A DNA stretch of 64,000 nt from Euphorbia lathyris (GCF_963576675.1 NC_088917.1:13234001-13298000); one strand, 5' to 3'; shown: positions 45,415-58,206, numbered from the stretch's first letter. A program made the numbers and translations. Notes: generated from the letters alone by a model not told the origin.

Positions 45415-47036
45415 GTTAAGTCCAGGTTATCGTCCACAGGATTTATTTCTGCAAGTATCGAGCTACTCGGTTTCAGGTGTTATCTAGGCTTAGGGGGTTT
45501 TGAGTTTGTTTGTTTAAGTTAATCTACTCCTAGGTTGAATTATACTAATCCTAGCTAAGTTAACTGATTCTAACTAAATTATTCTATGCCTAATTAAGTT
45601 ACTCTACCCCTAATTAAGTTAAACTACTCCTAATTGATCTTTCACTAATGCAATTATCCGAAGGAACATGGTATGAACGATAATAATGAAGATAGATTAT
45701 TAGGTCTATTGAATAAAAACCTAATCTGAGTCACTTGTATTCAAGGCGATTAACCCTACTTACCCTCCTGAAGTTCCTAGCGCGTGATTCCCTAAGGCCG
45801 AAACTAGGTCTAAGGCTCAGTAAATTGGCGCTTAATCAAATAAGAGGTCGTCAATCTCCTAGGCTCTGACTAGGTCAGATTCAGCTCGCAATATGTGCCT
45901 ACTAGATTTTGGGGCTTTTGAATGAGTTAAACCAATTGAATAAAGCGTAAGACAGAGATTAGACAAATAATCATAGAACAAAACAAGAGCTAAATTATTA
46001 TTAAAGGCGAAGATAAATGTCACAAGATACAATAAGCTAAGTTCGGCAACTGTATCAAAGAGTACAAACAAGGAAAGATAAAAGGAGATACAAAAATCCC
46101 TTTCAGGGAACCTGTTTACTCTGCAGCCGGCGACCTAATCTTAAGGACGAACCTTGATAATTCCTCGAGAACAGCTTTGAAGGAGCTTCAATGGAGGTCG
46201 AAGAAGATGGAGGAGATGGAGAGGAATTACAAGGGGAAAGCTAAGATAATTTACAAAAAATGAAAGATACTAATTTACATTAGAAAAACTCTATTTATAG
46301 GCGTGGCTCGGCCCTCTTTTTGACCTATTTTCGTGTCCTTATGCAGGTAGGAAGTCGTGGGGTCCGTCGTGGCATCGTGGGGGCGGAATTGGTCTTTTTG
46401 ACCAATTCCCGCAGGTCTGCTCGCCGAGCAGGGCGAGCAGCGCCCTGCTCGGTGAGCAGGCCTCTAGCGGCCTGCTCGGCGAGCAGGCATCCTGCTCGCC
46501 CGAGCAGGCATCTTGCTCGCCCGAGCAGGCCTCTGGTGTCCTGCTCGGTGAGAAGGCATCCTGCTCGCCCGAGCAGGCCTCTGATGGCCTGCTCGGCGAG
46601 CAGGCATGGCCTACGGAGGCCTGCTCGTCGAGCATTCTTGCCCGGTATGCCCCCGCGTGCTTGCCGACTGCCGTCGATGCCTTTTTCGTCCGAACTTATA
46701 CCTGCGCATGTACAGAAACTCCAGATAACATTAGTCCAGAGGCTAAACTAACCCGCCAATCGCTTATTTTGAGCAAACGCTTCGTTTGGTGCGACTTTTG
46801 ACGGACCAATTAGCTTCAAAAGATAACGGAATTATACTATGCATGCTATTTTGGTCGTAATTGCCTAAATTGGTCATAAAACGAGCCTAAACAACGAAAA
46901 ATAAATAAAACGTTTCCAATTCCTAACTAACTCACATAAAAGCATTTAAATGCGAGAATTGCTCGCTTATTAACTAAATAACGCTAAAACCTGTCCTAAA
47001 ACCGTACCCAAAGATAGGGGTTTTTGACCCCTATCA
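45415..47036 (-). repeat. 5' LTR of the minus-strand derivative, U5 end lost
   Basis: Nearly identical to 42779-44323 except for the longer palindrome array (46417-46635, nine units) and scattered single-base changes. The 80 bases that match 42699-42778 are missing. TATAAATAG on the minus strand at 46299-46291. Confidence 0.82.
46417..46635. repeat. GC-rich palindrome array, nine units
   Basis: Same unit as at 43781-43921, with about nine copies; linkers alternate between GCAT and GCCTCTGGYGxC forms. The ~78 extra bases account for almost all of the length difference between the two LTRs. Confidence 0.9.
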
Positions 47037-47041
47037 GGGGG

Positions 47042-48703
47042 AACCAGCACTCTGCGCGCCTCCGGAGATCTCCCGTAAAAGGAAGGCAATCGGACAGACC
47101 CTGATGGTGCAACCACCGCTTCGGACCAGCCATTCGGAGGCTCTAGTTGTCACCATCAACATCGCCGGCTTTAAAACGCACCGAGTACTAGTGGACACAG
47201 GAAGTTCGGTGAACTTGCTCACCTAGACGGCACTCCGCGCAATGAAGAATACTCAAACTGCCCTCCGAGCCGGGACTTTCCCCCTGGTTGGCCTGTCGGA
47301 AATTGAAGTTCTAGTGAAGGGAGTTATCGTGCTATCGACTATTTTCGCCGAAGGTGTCGAGGAGATCGAGGACACCGCAGAATGGGTGGTGGTCGATATC
47401 CCCCTGGCCTACAATGCCATCATCGGAAGGCCTCTGCTGGCCACCTTGAAGGCCACAGTTGATATCTCCGGATTATGCTTGACCTTGCCACTTCAGCACG
47501 GAAGGATCACCATCCAATGAGATCACATGCTGGCCAAAAGATTACAGTGGGAGGCGACTCAGCCTCGGACATCGCTTTACCTGGAAGATGGCCTGATGGA
47601 TGTGAGGGGTTACAATCCCGTACCAATCGAGCCGGTCAGCGACTGTGTTCTCGGGGACACCAAGACAGTGAAGATTGGGACCAGGCTCGCGTCCCCTTTG
47701 GCCAACGAAATCAAGGCTGTCCTATCAGAGCATTCGGATGTGTTCGCTTGGTGCACCGAAGATATCACAGGAGTCTCACCTGATCAAGCAGTGCACAAAC
47801 TGAGCATCGACCCCTCCGTGGAGCCCCTGAAGCAGAAGATGCTAGTACAGGTGAAGGACAAGCAAGCCGCAGTGAAGGCAGAGGTGGATAAGCTCCTAGC
47901 TGTAAAATTTATTCGCGAGGTCCACTACCCGGACTGGCTTTCTAACGTTGTACTTGTAAAGAAAGCCAGCGGGAAGTACTGCATGTGTGTAGATTTTACA
48001 AATGTTAATAAAGCTTGCCCCAAGGATTCTTACCCGCTGCCTAATATAGATCAGCTCCTCGACCAAACCGCTGGTCGCAAAATTCTGTCTCAGTTTGATG
48101 CCATCGCTGGGTTCCAGCAAATCCCTCTAGACCCAGCCGACGCCGAGAAAACCTCCTTCATTACGTATGAAGGGACTTATTGCTATAATGTCATGCCTTT
48201 CGGGTTAAAGAATGCGGGGGCCACATACCAGCGGTTGGTAGATAAGATGTTCGCCCATCTCATCGGCAAGACAGTGCAGGTGTACATTGATGATATGGTG
48301 GTCCTAAGCACTGAAGAGGGTGACCACCCGCGAGACTTGGCGGAGGTGTTTAAGATTTTCAGAACCTACAACCTTAAGCTAAATCCGGAGAAATGTTTCT
48401 TCGGGATTCGCAGCGGCAAATTCCTAGGATGCGTGGTGTCAGAGAAAAGCATCGAACCCAACCCCGCGAAGATCGAGGCAATCTTGGCAACGGAGCCACC
48501 GCGCGACTTACAGGGGGTTCAAAGGCTCAATGGAAGGATCATCGCCTTGGGACGTTTCATCTCTTGCTCGGCACAGCGGTGCTTGCCTTTTTACAAAGCA
48601 ATCAAGAAGGAGCATCCCTTTAAGTGGTCTACGGACTGCCAGGCCACGTTCAATGCCATCAAAATCTTCCTCGCCACACCCCCACTGCTGTCGGTGCCAA
48701 TGC
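47042..48703 (+). pseudogene. Tat-type protease and reverse transcriptase, broken
   Basis: Aspartic protease core VLVDTGSSVNLL (about 47188-47222) followed by an in-frame TAG (47224-47226), then GRPLLATLKA; an in-frame TGA at 47518-47520 separates it from the RT part (47527-48703). RT motifs: FIREVHYPDWLSNVV, CVDFTNVNKACPKDSYPLP, FDAIAGFQQI, MPFGLKNAGATYQRLVDKMF and the catalytic YIDDMVV (about 48281-48301), then FLGCVVS and the start of the RNase H tether (LATPPLLSVP). The frame is interrupted by the Copia insertion at 48704 and resumes at 58207 without a shift once one AATGC copy is discounted. Confidence 0.9.
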
Positions 48704-50566
48704 TGTTGGGGTTTTGTGTCCTATAGTCAATTGTTGCAGGATACAAACTTATTGTAAATGAATTGTTCTTTATATCATTTGTTTTAATGAGATATATGTT
48801 TTATAACTATATAAAGGCAATCCCTTTTAAGCACTAAATAAAGTCTAATAAAAGGAAATCCGTAAGTTTGTTTAAAGTGATTATAAAGTGTTCATACAAG
48901 CATGAAGTGAGACAAAACTTTATAATAAACTAATAAACTTAAAACCACCCCAAGTCGAGTGATATGTTTAGGATTGATATATCACTGTTGAGACTTGTAT
49001 GTAACAATGTCTTCTGTCCGACAGAAAGCTGATCTCACAAGCTTCATATATATAGATATCTGGACAGTTACATAGATCCGGTGAAACGTTGTTCATTAGG
49101 ATTGGGGATCCAACTTGAGATAACTGGATGGGTAGATTCATCCTTGTCAACTGTTCATCTCATTGGTATTAATAGGTATAGCTAATCCTCAGACTCAAAG
49201 GAATGTTAATTGGTCATCCTGAATTACTGAATGTGAGACTTTGATCCTGTGGTCCCACGATCCTTAACAGAGATGACTCTGGGGTGTGAACTGCAAAGGT
49301 TGGGTGTCACAGGAAGTAATTTCAGGGTAGTTATACATTGGATTGAGCATTTATCACTCCCGATTAATGGGAGATACATCCAAGGATCGCTTGTGGAAGA
49401 CTTGACTCTAAACCCTTGCAAGGTGATAGCTTAAGAGTAGAAATACAGATTTCACTTAACCTATCTTTTTGAGTTGACTCGGCCAATAACAAGTAAAACG
49501 AACGTCTCGCTATATGTGACTTGACATTACCCATATTCATAAGATTCAGTTCAAGGATGTAGTTGATAAAGGATCGTATTATACCGTAACTAATACGGAA
49601 GGGTTAACGACAGAATCAACCTGTCTTCTTAACGGACTCTGGGGGAATGATTACGGACTTGCCAATAACATACTTTGTACATCATTCCGTTATGCAAGGG
49701 ATTAAATATAATTCTTGAAGAAATTAATTTAATAGGTTGCATACGGCCAGAAGTAGTAAGGACCTAATGGATCACACATAAGACTTGGAACCAAAAGAGA
49801 GATGAATATGATTAATAGATGGAAACCCAATTAAGCCCAGTAAGGCCCAAATACTAGGAGGGGGCCGAAATTTATATATGTTAGGAAGGAATTAATTTTA
49901 TTCCATTAATCCTAATTAGATTAGGATTGTGAATTAAATTAATTAAGAGATAATTTAATTAAGAGTTTTAATTAGATTAATATACTCCTATTATTATCCA
50001 ATTAGGTTATTTATTATTATCCTAAATGTATTTGATATATTATAAGATAATAATTAGGAATCCTATTCCGAATGGAATTCCTATTAAGTAACCTATTCCT
50101 ATCTAACTAGGGTTTAGATACAAGCTAATATATATACCCCCCTATAGTGAATTTCGACCAAGCCTATATCCCTCCCCTTTGGTGATTTTCGAAATTGCTA
50201 TATTAGTGAGAGAAAAGAATTCTATTCCCAAGTTTGTGAACAAGAATTCATACGGCATTCCATCGATTGATTAATCTTATTCATCCCTCTTTCTCTTTGA
50301 TCTTGTGTTGGTTTATTAGAGGCAATCTATTTTGGTTGCATCTCATAAGGGTTGATTTCATCTTAGCCTCACCGTATTAAACTTTGTGGTTGGAATCTCG
50401 GAGAAGAATTGTGGGCGCTTCTTTAACAACGGTAGATTGTTCATCGAAAGGTATTCCTTCTTATCCCTCTTTATATGAAATAACGATTAACGGATCCTAT
50501 GGTTAAAAGGAAGTAGGCTAAAAATTTTATATTTCCGCTGCTATACCTTAGCCTTAATTTCCTTCA
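48704..50566 (+). repeat. 5' LTR of the Copia element
   Basis: TG/CA ends; TATA box in CTAATATATATACCCC (about 50126-50141). Differs from the 3' LTR by TCAATT near 48726 and an extra CTAATAAA-like block near 48930, among few changes. Confidence 0.95.
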
Positions 50567-50567
50567 G

Positions 50568-50580
50568 TGGTATCAGAGCC
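50568..50580 (+). other. Primer-binding site, initiator tRNA-Met
   Basis: TGGTATCAGAGCC, one base after the 5' LTR; complementary to the 3' end of initiator methionine tRNA, used to prime minus-strand DNA. Confidence 0.95.
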
Positions 50581-52412
50581 ATCGTTAAATCCGTTATTTC
50601 ATATATGAAAATATAGAAGTTTTCAATAGGATTGAATAAATATTTATGGTTAGGATTAATTGACAAATAGTATTGATTGATTAATTCTAAAGATAAATAA
50701 AGTTTTGATTAATTGTTAATTAAAACTGATTATGCTTATGTTCCTAATTATTTCGGTTGATAATCATTATAACAAAATCTATTAGTTTTATAGTTAGATT
50801 GATAAAATTAGTTTTATTAATTCTAAATGATAAAACGGAAATCTATTGTAGTTTTTCCTATTTCTGAAAATCGTTTTAAAATTGTTTTAGAACTGATATA
50901 TGTATATATATTTAATATTAAAAAAAAAAGAAAAATATGACAGCAGCCCGAGTCGCGCCTCACGGCGCGACTGGCCGCTGTCACGCGGCTGCTGCCTCGC
51001 GGCAGCGGCCGCGTGCGACGCAGGGCGCCGCTGCGGCAGCGCCCCGCGTGGCCAAAGGGGCTGCTGCCAATCGGCAGCAGCCCGCCCTCGGGCCCGGCCC
51101 GATACCCACTTGTTTTTAAATATGTTTAAAATCGTTTTATGTTAAATGTAAATATATATTTCAGAAATTAATAGTTTTCTGTTTTGATTATCGAATGAAT
51201 AATTCGTTTAAATGTTTGTTTTTACCAACATGTAAATCAAAGTGTTAAATGAATTAAAATCAAAATAAATGAGACGAGCATAATCAACGTTTTATATGGT
51301 TATATTAATCTAAGGATTAATATAAAGATACAAAACGATTAGAAGTAAAATTGGATGAAAGTTAATTTGACGAGTTAATGTGATTAACCTAAATATTACA
51401 TAAGCCGGTTATGTAATCAACCAATTAAATTTATTTAATTGAGTCTATGCATGTTTGGAGTTATGGACATATTTGGACCCTCTTTTAGTCTTTTGGTATT
51501 TTTGAAATAGGGCATGCGCGTCCTGCCTTTCTACTATCTATTGTAATTTCTCCTCTCATCTAATTCCCTTCAATTCAGTTGAAGTTTTCTTATAGTAGTA
51601 TAGAAATTAATATGTAATTTCAAGGCGCCAAGGAGAAGACGGAGGACCTAAAGAGAAATATGTAATAGTTAGTATTTCCTTAGGTTTGGCCTTTTATTCC
51701 GTCTCTAGATCGACGGAATAATTTAGATGATATGTCCATAACGCCAATGTATGTGAATGTATGTATGTCTGATGTATGCTAAAGCAAATCAAGACTAAGT
51801 TAGATTATGAGACTTAAATAAAATCCCTCATTAAAAAGTTAAGTAAATAAGTAAGTTATTAAAATCGGTTGCCCCTCCCTAATATTATAATTCAGCCGGC
51901 AGTACTGGGGGCCTTTGGGTTGTTGAGTGAACTCAAGCTCGGGGTCTTATGTTAACACCTGAATTATCGAAAATCATTTTTCATGAATATGGGGTAATAC
52001 TTAAATTAGATTATGATAATTGGATGAGTAAACTCATGTTGTCATAAACTAATGGGCAAAACGGTTGGGATTAATATGAATAGCATATTAGTTACTAATG
52101 TGGTTAGTAACCCAATAACCTAGGAATCACATTAAAGATGTGATTGATTGTATGAATCTACCTAATGAATGAGACTAGCTTGTTGAGTAAACTCAAGGCG
52201 AAATCTCAGGAGTTAGGATCCTAGCTCACTAAAGGATTTGTGAAATTCTTCGAATTAATATGGAGGGTTATTAATTTGGCAAAATAGTGGGAGCAATCTG
52301 AAATAAATTAAAAGGCCTATAATTTTAGATTGTTAAACTTTAAAGCAAATGAATGACATACGTTTACTCTTTCTCACTCTCAGGTTTTGTTTAAACACAC
52401 ACTCTTAAAATC
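50581..52412 (+). other. Copia 5' untranslated leader with a GC island
   Basis: 1.8 kb between primer site and gag. Mostly AT-rich, except 50937-51110, which is extremely GC-rich with GGCAGCAG/CTGCTGCC and GCGCGAC-type palindromic words. The ORF at 50900-51145 through the island shows no domain. Confidence 0.75.
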
Positions 52413-55400
52413 ATGACTAACACCGATCTGCGTTACATCCTTACCGATAACAAATTGAATGGTTCAAACTTCACCGACTGGTTTCGTAACCTCAAAATTG
52501 TTTTGAAGTTCGAAAGGAAAGGGTATGTACTTGATACACCGATACCCCCTTACCCAATGGATGATGCTCCCTACCAAGAGGTTTATGCTTACTTGAAGCA
52601 TAAAGCTGATGATGATCAAGTGGGGGACATCATACTTGCATCATTGACACCAGAAGTTAAAAGGCAACTACATTCAGATATGGATGCCTCTTCCATGGTC
52701 AAGCACCTTAAAGAGCTATTTGTGATAGAAACTCGGTGCGAGCAATTCGAAATAACCAAAGAGTTATATAAAAGCAAGATGCAGGAGGGCACATCTGTGA
52801 TGGTACATTGTGCCAAGATGATCAGCCTCATAACCAAGTTTTCTAGTATTGGAGATCGATGGACCATGAACTAAGTGAAAACTTACTTCTACAGTCCCTC
52901 CCTGAGAGCTACTCACAGTTCATCATGAACTATCAGATGAGTGGCTTGCAAACCTCTCTTGTAGAGCTTGCACATATGCTCGAGTCAGTCGAGCCCATTA
53001 TAAAAGAAAACGAGCAAATGTTGGCCCTTGCTATTGAAGGATCGAGAAAAAGGAAAGGGATCGCTCCCGATCCAAACCATCCTGATAAATGCATGGGGGC
53101 TGTGCTCACCGAAACAAAGGGAAAGGAACCAAAGAAGCCCAAAGGAAAGTGCTACTATTGTGGTGACTTAGGGCATTGGAAGAGAAACTGCATGGAGTAC
53201 CTAACCTTCCACGAGAAGGAAAATAACGGTGCTTCAGCATCTGGTATGTTCTATATTGAAATAAATACGGTTTCATTGTCTGAATCTTGGGTACTTGATA
53301 CCGGATGTGGATCTCATATTTGTACAAATATGCAGGAGCTAAAACAGACTAAGAAACTAAAGAAAGGAAGCATAAACTTGCGAGTGGGAAATGGAGCAAG
53401 AGTTGCCGCCCTCGCAATTGGAGATTATGTTTTACTTTTGCCCTCTGGGCTTGTAATAGAATTAAGGAATTGTTTATACGTTCCTGAGATGTCTCGTAAC
53501 ATTATTTCTATTAGCCGTCTCGTTGACGACGGTTTTCATATTTCAATAAAGAACAATAGTTGCAATTTTTATAAAGATTCGATCTTTTATTTTTCAGGAA
53601 TATCACAAAATGGGATTTATGTGTTAGATGATAAAACTCCTGTTTTTGCAATTGATACCAAAAGACATGAGCTAGATAATTCAACTTACTTGTGGCATTG
53701 TCGTTTAGGCCATATAAACAAGAGACGCATGCTAAAGCTACATTCAGGTGGGCTTATAGATCCAATCGATTCTGAATCATTGGAAACATGCGAATCATGT
53801 TTAAAAGGTAAAATGACGAAGACACCCTTTAGCAATAAAGGTGAGCGTGTATCAGACACTCTAGGACTCATTCATTCAGATGTATGTGGTCCTATGTCAG
53901 TCCAAGCAAGAGGAGGATTCAGATACTTCATTAGCTTCATAGATGATCATACTCGCTATGGTTATATCTACTTGATGAGGCACAAATCAGAAGCTTTTGA
54001 CAAGTTCAAATGCTTCAAGAATGAAGTGGAAAATCAATTAGGAAAGAAAATAAAAACACTTCGATCTGATCGAGGTGGCGAATATCTTTCTGATGATTTT
54101 CTGAATTATCTAACTGAATGTGGGATATGCTCACAATGGACACCTCCCTATACACCACAACACAATGGTGTATCCGAGAGGAGAAACCGTACCCTATTAG
54201 ATATGGTACGATCCATGATGAGCATGGCCTTACTTCCAAAGACGTTCTGGGACTATGCCTTAGAAACTGCCCTCTTCACCCTGAACCGAGTACCAACTAA
54301 ATCCGCTAGTTCCACGCCATATGAATTGTTCGTTGGTAGGAAACCCGTGTTCTCTTTCAGGAGAGTATGGGGTTGTTCAGCATATGTCAAACACGTTGTG
54401 TCTGACAAATTAGATTCTAAATCTGATAAATGTTTCTTCATTGGATACCCTAAGGAAACTATGGGATATTACTTCTATCATCCAGATGATCAGAAAGTAA
54501 TCGTATCCAAACACGCAACCTTCTTAGAGAAAGAGTTTCTCGAAGAAACACAAAAGGGAAGCGTGATTGAACTCGACGAAGTTCAAGAGGAAGAAACACC
54601 GACTGAAACAATAGAGGCGGTCGAGGTACCCGAAGAAGTCCCATTAGATGAGACTCCAGTGGCACCTATTCGTAGATCATGAAGAGTTCGTGAACTCCCA
54701 GTTAGATATGGTTTTCTAGTGGGAGATGATGACGAGGTTCCCGTGTTAGACGACGAACCCGAAAACTACGAAGAGGCTCTTACTAGTCCAGATTCTAAAG
54801 CATGGCTTGAGGCCATGGATTCTGAAATGGATTCCATGTATACTAACCAAGTTTGGACTTTGGTTGATCCACCCGAAGGGATAAAACCCATTGGGTGCAG
54901 ATGGATCTTCAAAAAGAAGACTGACATGGATGGAAAGGTTAGCACCTACAAGGCTAGGTTGGTAGCGAAAGGATATCGTCAAAAACAAGGTGTTGATTAT
55001 GACGAAACCTTCTCTCCCGTTGCTATGTCCAAATCAATCAGAATCATGCTTGCAATTGCCGCTCATTTTGATTATGAGATTTGGCAAATGGATGTGAAAA
55101 CAGCTTTCCTAAACGGAAACCTGCTTGAGGATGTATACATGATGCAACCTGAAGGTTTCATATCAAAGGATGCAAATAAAGTTTGCAAACTTCAGAGATC
55201 CATTTATGGACTCAAGCAAGCATCTAGAAGCTGGAACAAGCGTTTTGACGAAACCATAAAACAATTTGGTTTCGAACAAAATTGCGAAGAAGCTTGCATT
55301 TATAAGAAAGCAAGTGGGAGCTCTATAGCATTTCTCATACTATATGTGGACGATATACTGTTAATGGGAAATGACATTGCTCTATTACAGTCAGTGAAAA

Positions 55401-56329
55401 TATGGTTATCCGGTAACTTCTCAATGAAAGACCTTGGTGAAGCAGCCTATATACTTGGTATAAAGATCTACAGAGATAGATCGCGTAGACTGCTTGGTTT
55501 TTCACAGGCTACATACATTGAAAAGGTGCTAAATCGGTTTAGCATGCTTGAATCGAAACGAGGTAACTTACCCATGGTACATGGAGTAAAGTTAAACAAT
55601 CATCAATGTCCTAAAACTGATGATGACAAACGACGCATGGCTGTAGTCCCGTACGCCAGCGCGATCGGTTCGATTATGTATGCTATGCTATGCACTAGAC
55701 CCGACGTAGCGTTCGCGTTATCTGTAACGAGTCGTTACCAAGGGAATCCGGGAGACGAGCATTGGATTGCCGTAAAAAACATTCTTAAGTACTTGAGAAG
55801 AACTAAAGATATGTTTCTAGTGTACGGAGAAGGAGATCTAAAAATACAAGGATTTTCAGACGCTAGTCATCTCACAGATGAGAATGATTTTAAATCCCAA
55901 TCAGGATACCTGTTTATCCTAAATGGGGGCGCGGTCAGTTGGAAAAGTTCCAAGCAGGGAAGCGTAGCTTTCTCTACGACCGAGTCAGAGTACATCGCGG
56001 CTGCGGAAGCAGCAAAGGAAGCAGTTTGGATTAGAAAGTTCATTACAGAACTAGGTGTGGTGCCTGACATTGTCAATCCCATTACTCTGTACTGTGATAA
56101 CAATGGAGCCATTGCGCAAGCAAAGGAACCACGGTCTCATAATGCATCCAAGCACCACCTAAAGCGATACCACATCATAAGAGAGATTGTGGCTAAAGGA
56201 GATGTGAGAATAGAAAGAGTACCTACAGAGGACAACGTTGCAGATCCGTTGACAAAGCCTTTAACCCAGAAAGTACATGATCATCATTTAACTTCTACTG
56301 GGATAAGTTTTAGAAACAATTGGCTTTAG
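52413..56329 (+). pseudogene. Copia gag-pol polyprotein, two lesions
   Basis: Gag begins MTNTDLRYILTDNKLNGSNF. A one-base frameshift near 52845-52860 moves the frame into 52859-54682. Then: zinc knuckle CYYCGDLGHWKRNC (about 53149-53190), protease WVLDTGCGSH (about 53287), integrase with HCRLGH and CESC zinc parts, HSDVCGPM and the DRGGEY aspartate region (about 54070) and the GVSERRNRTLLD glutamate; TGA at 54680-54682 interrupts, and the same frame continues to 56329 with RT (GCRWIFKKK, MDVKTAFLNGNL, catalytic YVDDIL near 55340) and RNase H (SDASHLTDEND, TTESEYIAAAEA). The TGA lies where a CGA Arg codon would fit, a C-to-T change expected from cytosine methylation. Full domain set otherwise. 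Confidence 0.94.
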
Positions 56330-56332
56330 TCC

Positions 56333-56343
56333 AAGTGGGAGTA
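56333..56343 (+). other. Copia polypurine tract
   Basis: AAGTGGGAGTA directly before the 3' LTR; primes plus-strand DNA synthesis. Confidence 0.85.
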
Positions 56344-58201
56344 TGTTGGGGTTTTGTGTCCTATAGTGTTGCAGGATACAAACTTATTGTAAATGAATTG
56401 TTCTTTATATCATTTGTTTTAATGAGATATATGTTTTATAACTATATAAAGGCAATCCCTTTTAAGCACTAAATAAAGTCTAATAAAAGGAAATCCGTAA
56501 GTTTGTTTAAAGTGATTATAAAGTGTTCATACAAGCATGAAGTGAGACAAAACTTTATAATAAACTTAAAACCACCCCAAGTCGAGTGATATGTTTAGGA
56601 TTGATATATCACTATTGAGACTTGTATGTAATAATGTCTTCTGTCCGACAGAAAGCTGATCTCACAAGCTTCATATATATAGATATCTGGACAGTTACAT
56701 AGATCCGGTGAAACGTTGTTCATTAGGATTGGGGATCCGACTTGAGATAACAGGATGGGTAGATTCATCCTTGTCAACTGTTCATCTCATTGGTATTTAA
56801 TAGGTATAACTAATCCTCAGACTCAAAGGAATGTTAATTGGTCATCCTGAATTACTGAATGTGAGACTTTGATCCTGTGGTCCCACGATCCTTAATAGAG
56901 ATGACTTTGGGGTGTGAACTGCAAAGGTTGGGTGTCACAGGAAGTAATTTCAGGGTAGTTATACATTGGATTGAGCATTTATCACTCCCGATTAATGGGA
57001 GATACATCCAAGGATCGCTTGTGGAAGACTTGACTCTAAACCCTTGCAAGGTGATAGCTTAAGAGTAGAAATACAGATTTCACTTAACCTATCTTTTTGA
57101 GTTGACTCGGCCAATAACAAGTAAAACGAACGTCTCGCTATATGTGACTTGACATTACCCATAGTCATAAGATTCAGTTCAAGGATGTAGTTGATAAAGG
57201 ATCGTATTATACCGTAACTAATACGGAAGGGTTAACGACAGAATCAACCTGTCTTCTTAACGGACTCTGGGGGAATGATTACGGACTTGCCAATAACATA
57301 CTTTGTACATCATTCCGTTATGCAAGGGATTAAATATAATTCTTGAAGAAATTAATTTAATAGGTTGCATACGACCAGAAGTAGTAAGGACCTAATGGAT
57401 CACACATAAGACTTGGAACCAAAAGAGAGATGAATATGATTAATAGATGGAAGCCCAATTAAGCCCAGTAAGGCCCAAATACTAGGAGGGGGCCGAAATT
57501 TATATATGTTAGGAAGGAATTAATTTTATTCCATTAATCCTAATCAGATTAGGATTGTGAATTAAATTAATTAAGAGATAATTTAATTAGGAGTTTTAAT
57601 TAGATTAATATACTCCTATTATTATCCAATTAGGTTATTTATTATTATCCTAAATGTATTTGATATATTATAAGATAATAATTAGGAATCCTATTCCGAA
57701 TGGAATTCCTATTAAGTAACCTATTCCTATCTAACTAGGGTTTAGATACAAGCTAATATATATACCCCCCTATAGTGAATTTCGACCAAGCCTATATCCC
57801 CCCCCCCCCCCCTTTGGTGATTTTCGAAATTGCTATATTAGTGAGAGAAAAGAATTCTATTCCCAAGTTTGTGAACAAGAATTCATACGGCATTCCATCG
57901 ATTGATTAATCTTATTCATCCCTCTTTCTCTTTGATCTTGTGTTGGTTTATTAGAGGCAATCTATTTTGGTTGCATCTCATAAGGGTTGATTTCATCTTA
58001 GCCTCACCGTATTAAACTTTGTGGTTGGAATCTCGGAGAAGAATTATGGGCGCTTCTTTAACAATGGTAGATTGTTCATCGAAAGGTATTCCTTCTTATC
58101 CCTCTTTATATGAAATAACGATTAACGGATCCTATGGTTAAAAGGAAGTAGGCTAAAATTTTTATATTTCTGCTGCTATACCTTAGCCTTAATTTCCTTC
58201 A
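56344..58201 (+). repeat. 3' LTR of the Copia element
   Basis: 1858 bases, TG/CA ends. Has a run of fourteen C near 57799-57812 where the 5' LTR reads CCCTCCCC, plus few substitutions. Confidence 0.95.
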
Positions 58202-58206
58202 AATGC

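Larger units (their letters stand above)
42699..47036 (-). mobile_element. Deletion derivative of a minus-strand LTR retrotransposon
   Basis: Inserted in the Tat element with a perfect 5-bp duplication GGGGG (42694-42698 and 47037-47041). Two ~1.6-kb LTRs (42699-44323, 45415-47036) enclose only 1.1 kb without gag or pol. Three things place it on the minus strand: the LTR reads TGATAGGGG...GCATCA that way, a purine-rich AAGTGCGAGGAGGTT stands right before the downstream LTR (44338-44324), and a TATA box lies properly in both LTRs. The upstream LTR (45415-47036) lacks the last 80 bases of U5, so one deletion removed the U5 end, primer site and coding region. U5 wording (GATAACGACGGGGTACACTT) recalls Athila-like elements. 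Confidence 0.82.
48704..58201 (+). mobile_element. Young Copia retrotransposon
   Basis: Complete element of 9.5 kb in the Tat RT/RNase H junction, flanked by a perfect AATGC duplication (48699-48703, 58202-58206). LTRs 48704-50566 and 56344-58201 both run from TGTTGGGG to CCTTCA and differ at only a handful of sites by eye. Primer site TGGTATCAGAGCC (initiator tRNA-Met) at 50568-50580 and polypurine tract (AAGTGGGAGTA) just before 56344. The order gag-protease-integrase-RT-RNase H is Copia. LTRs near 1.86 kb and the gag wording suit the Angela/Tork side of Copia, an inference only. One frameshift and one stop break the polyprotein. Confidence 0.96.

Noticed and set aside
50900..51145. ORF in the GC island of the Copia leader
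   Set aside because: No domain, and it lies in an untranslated leader ahead of gag.
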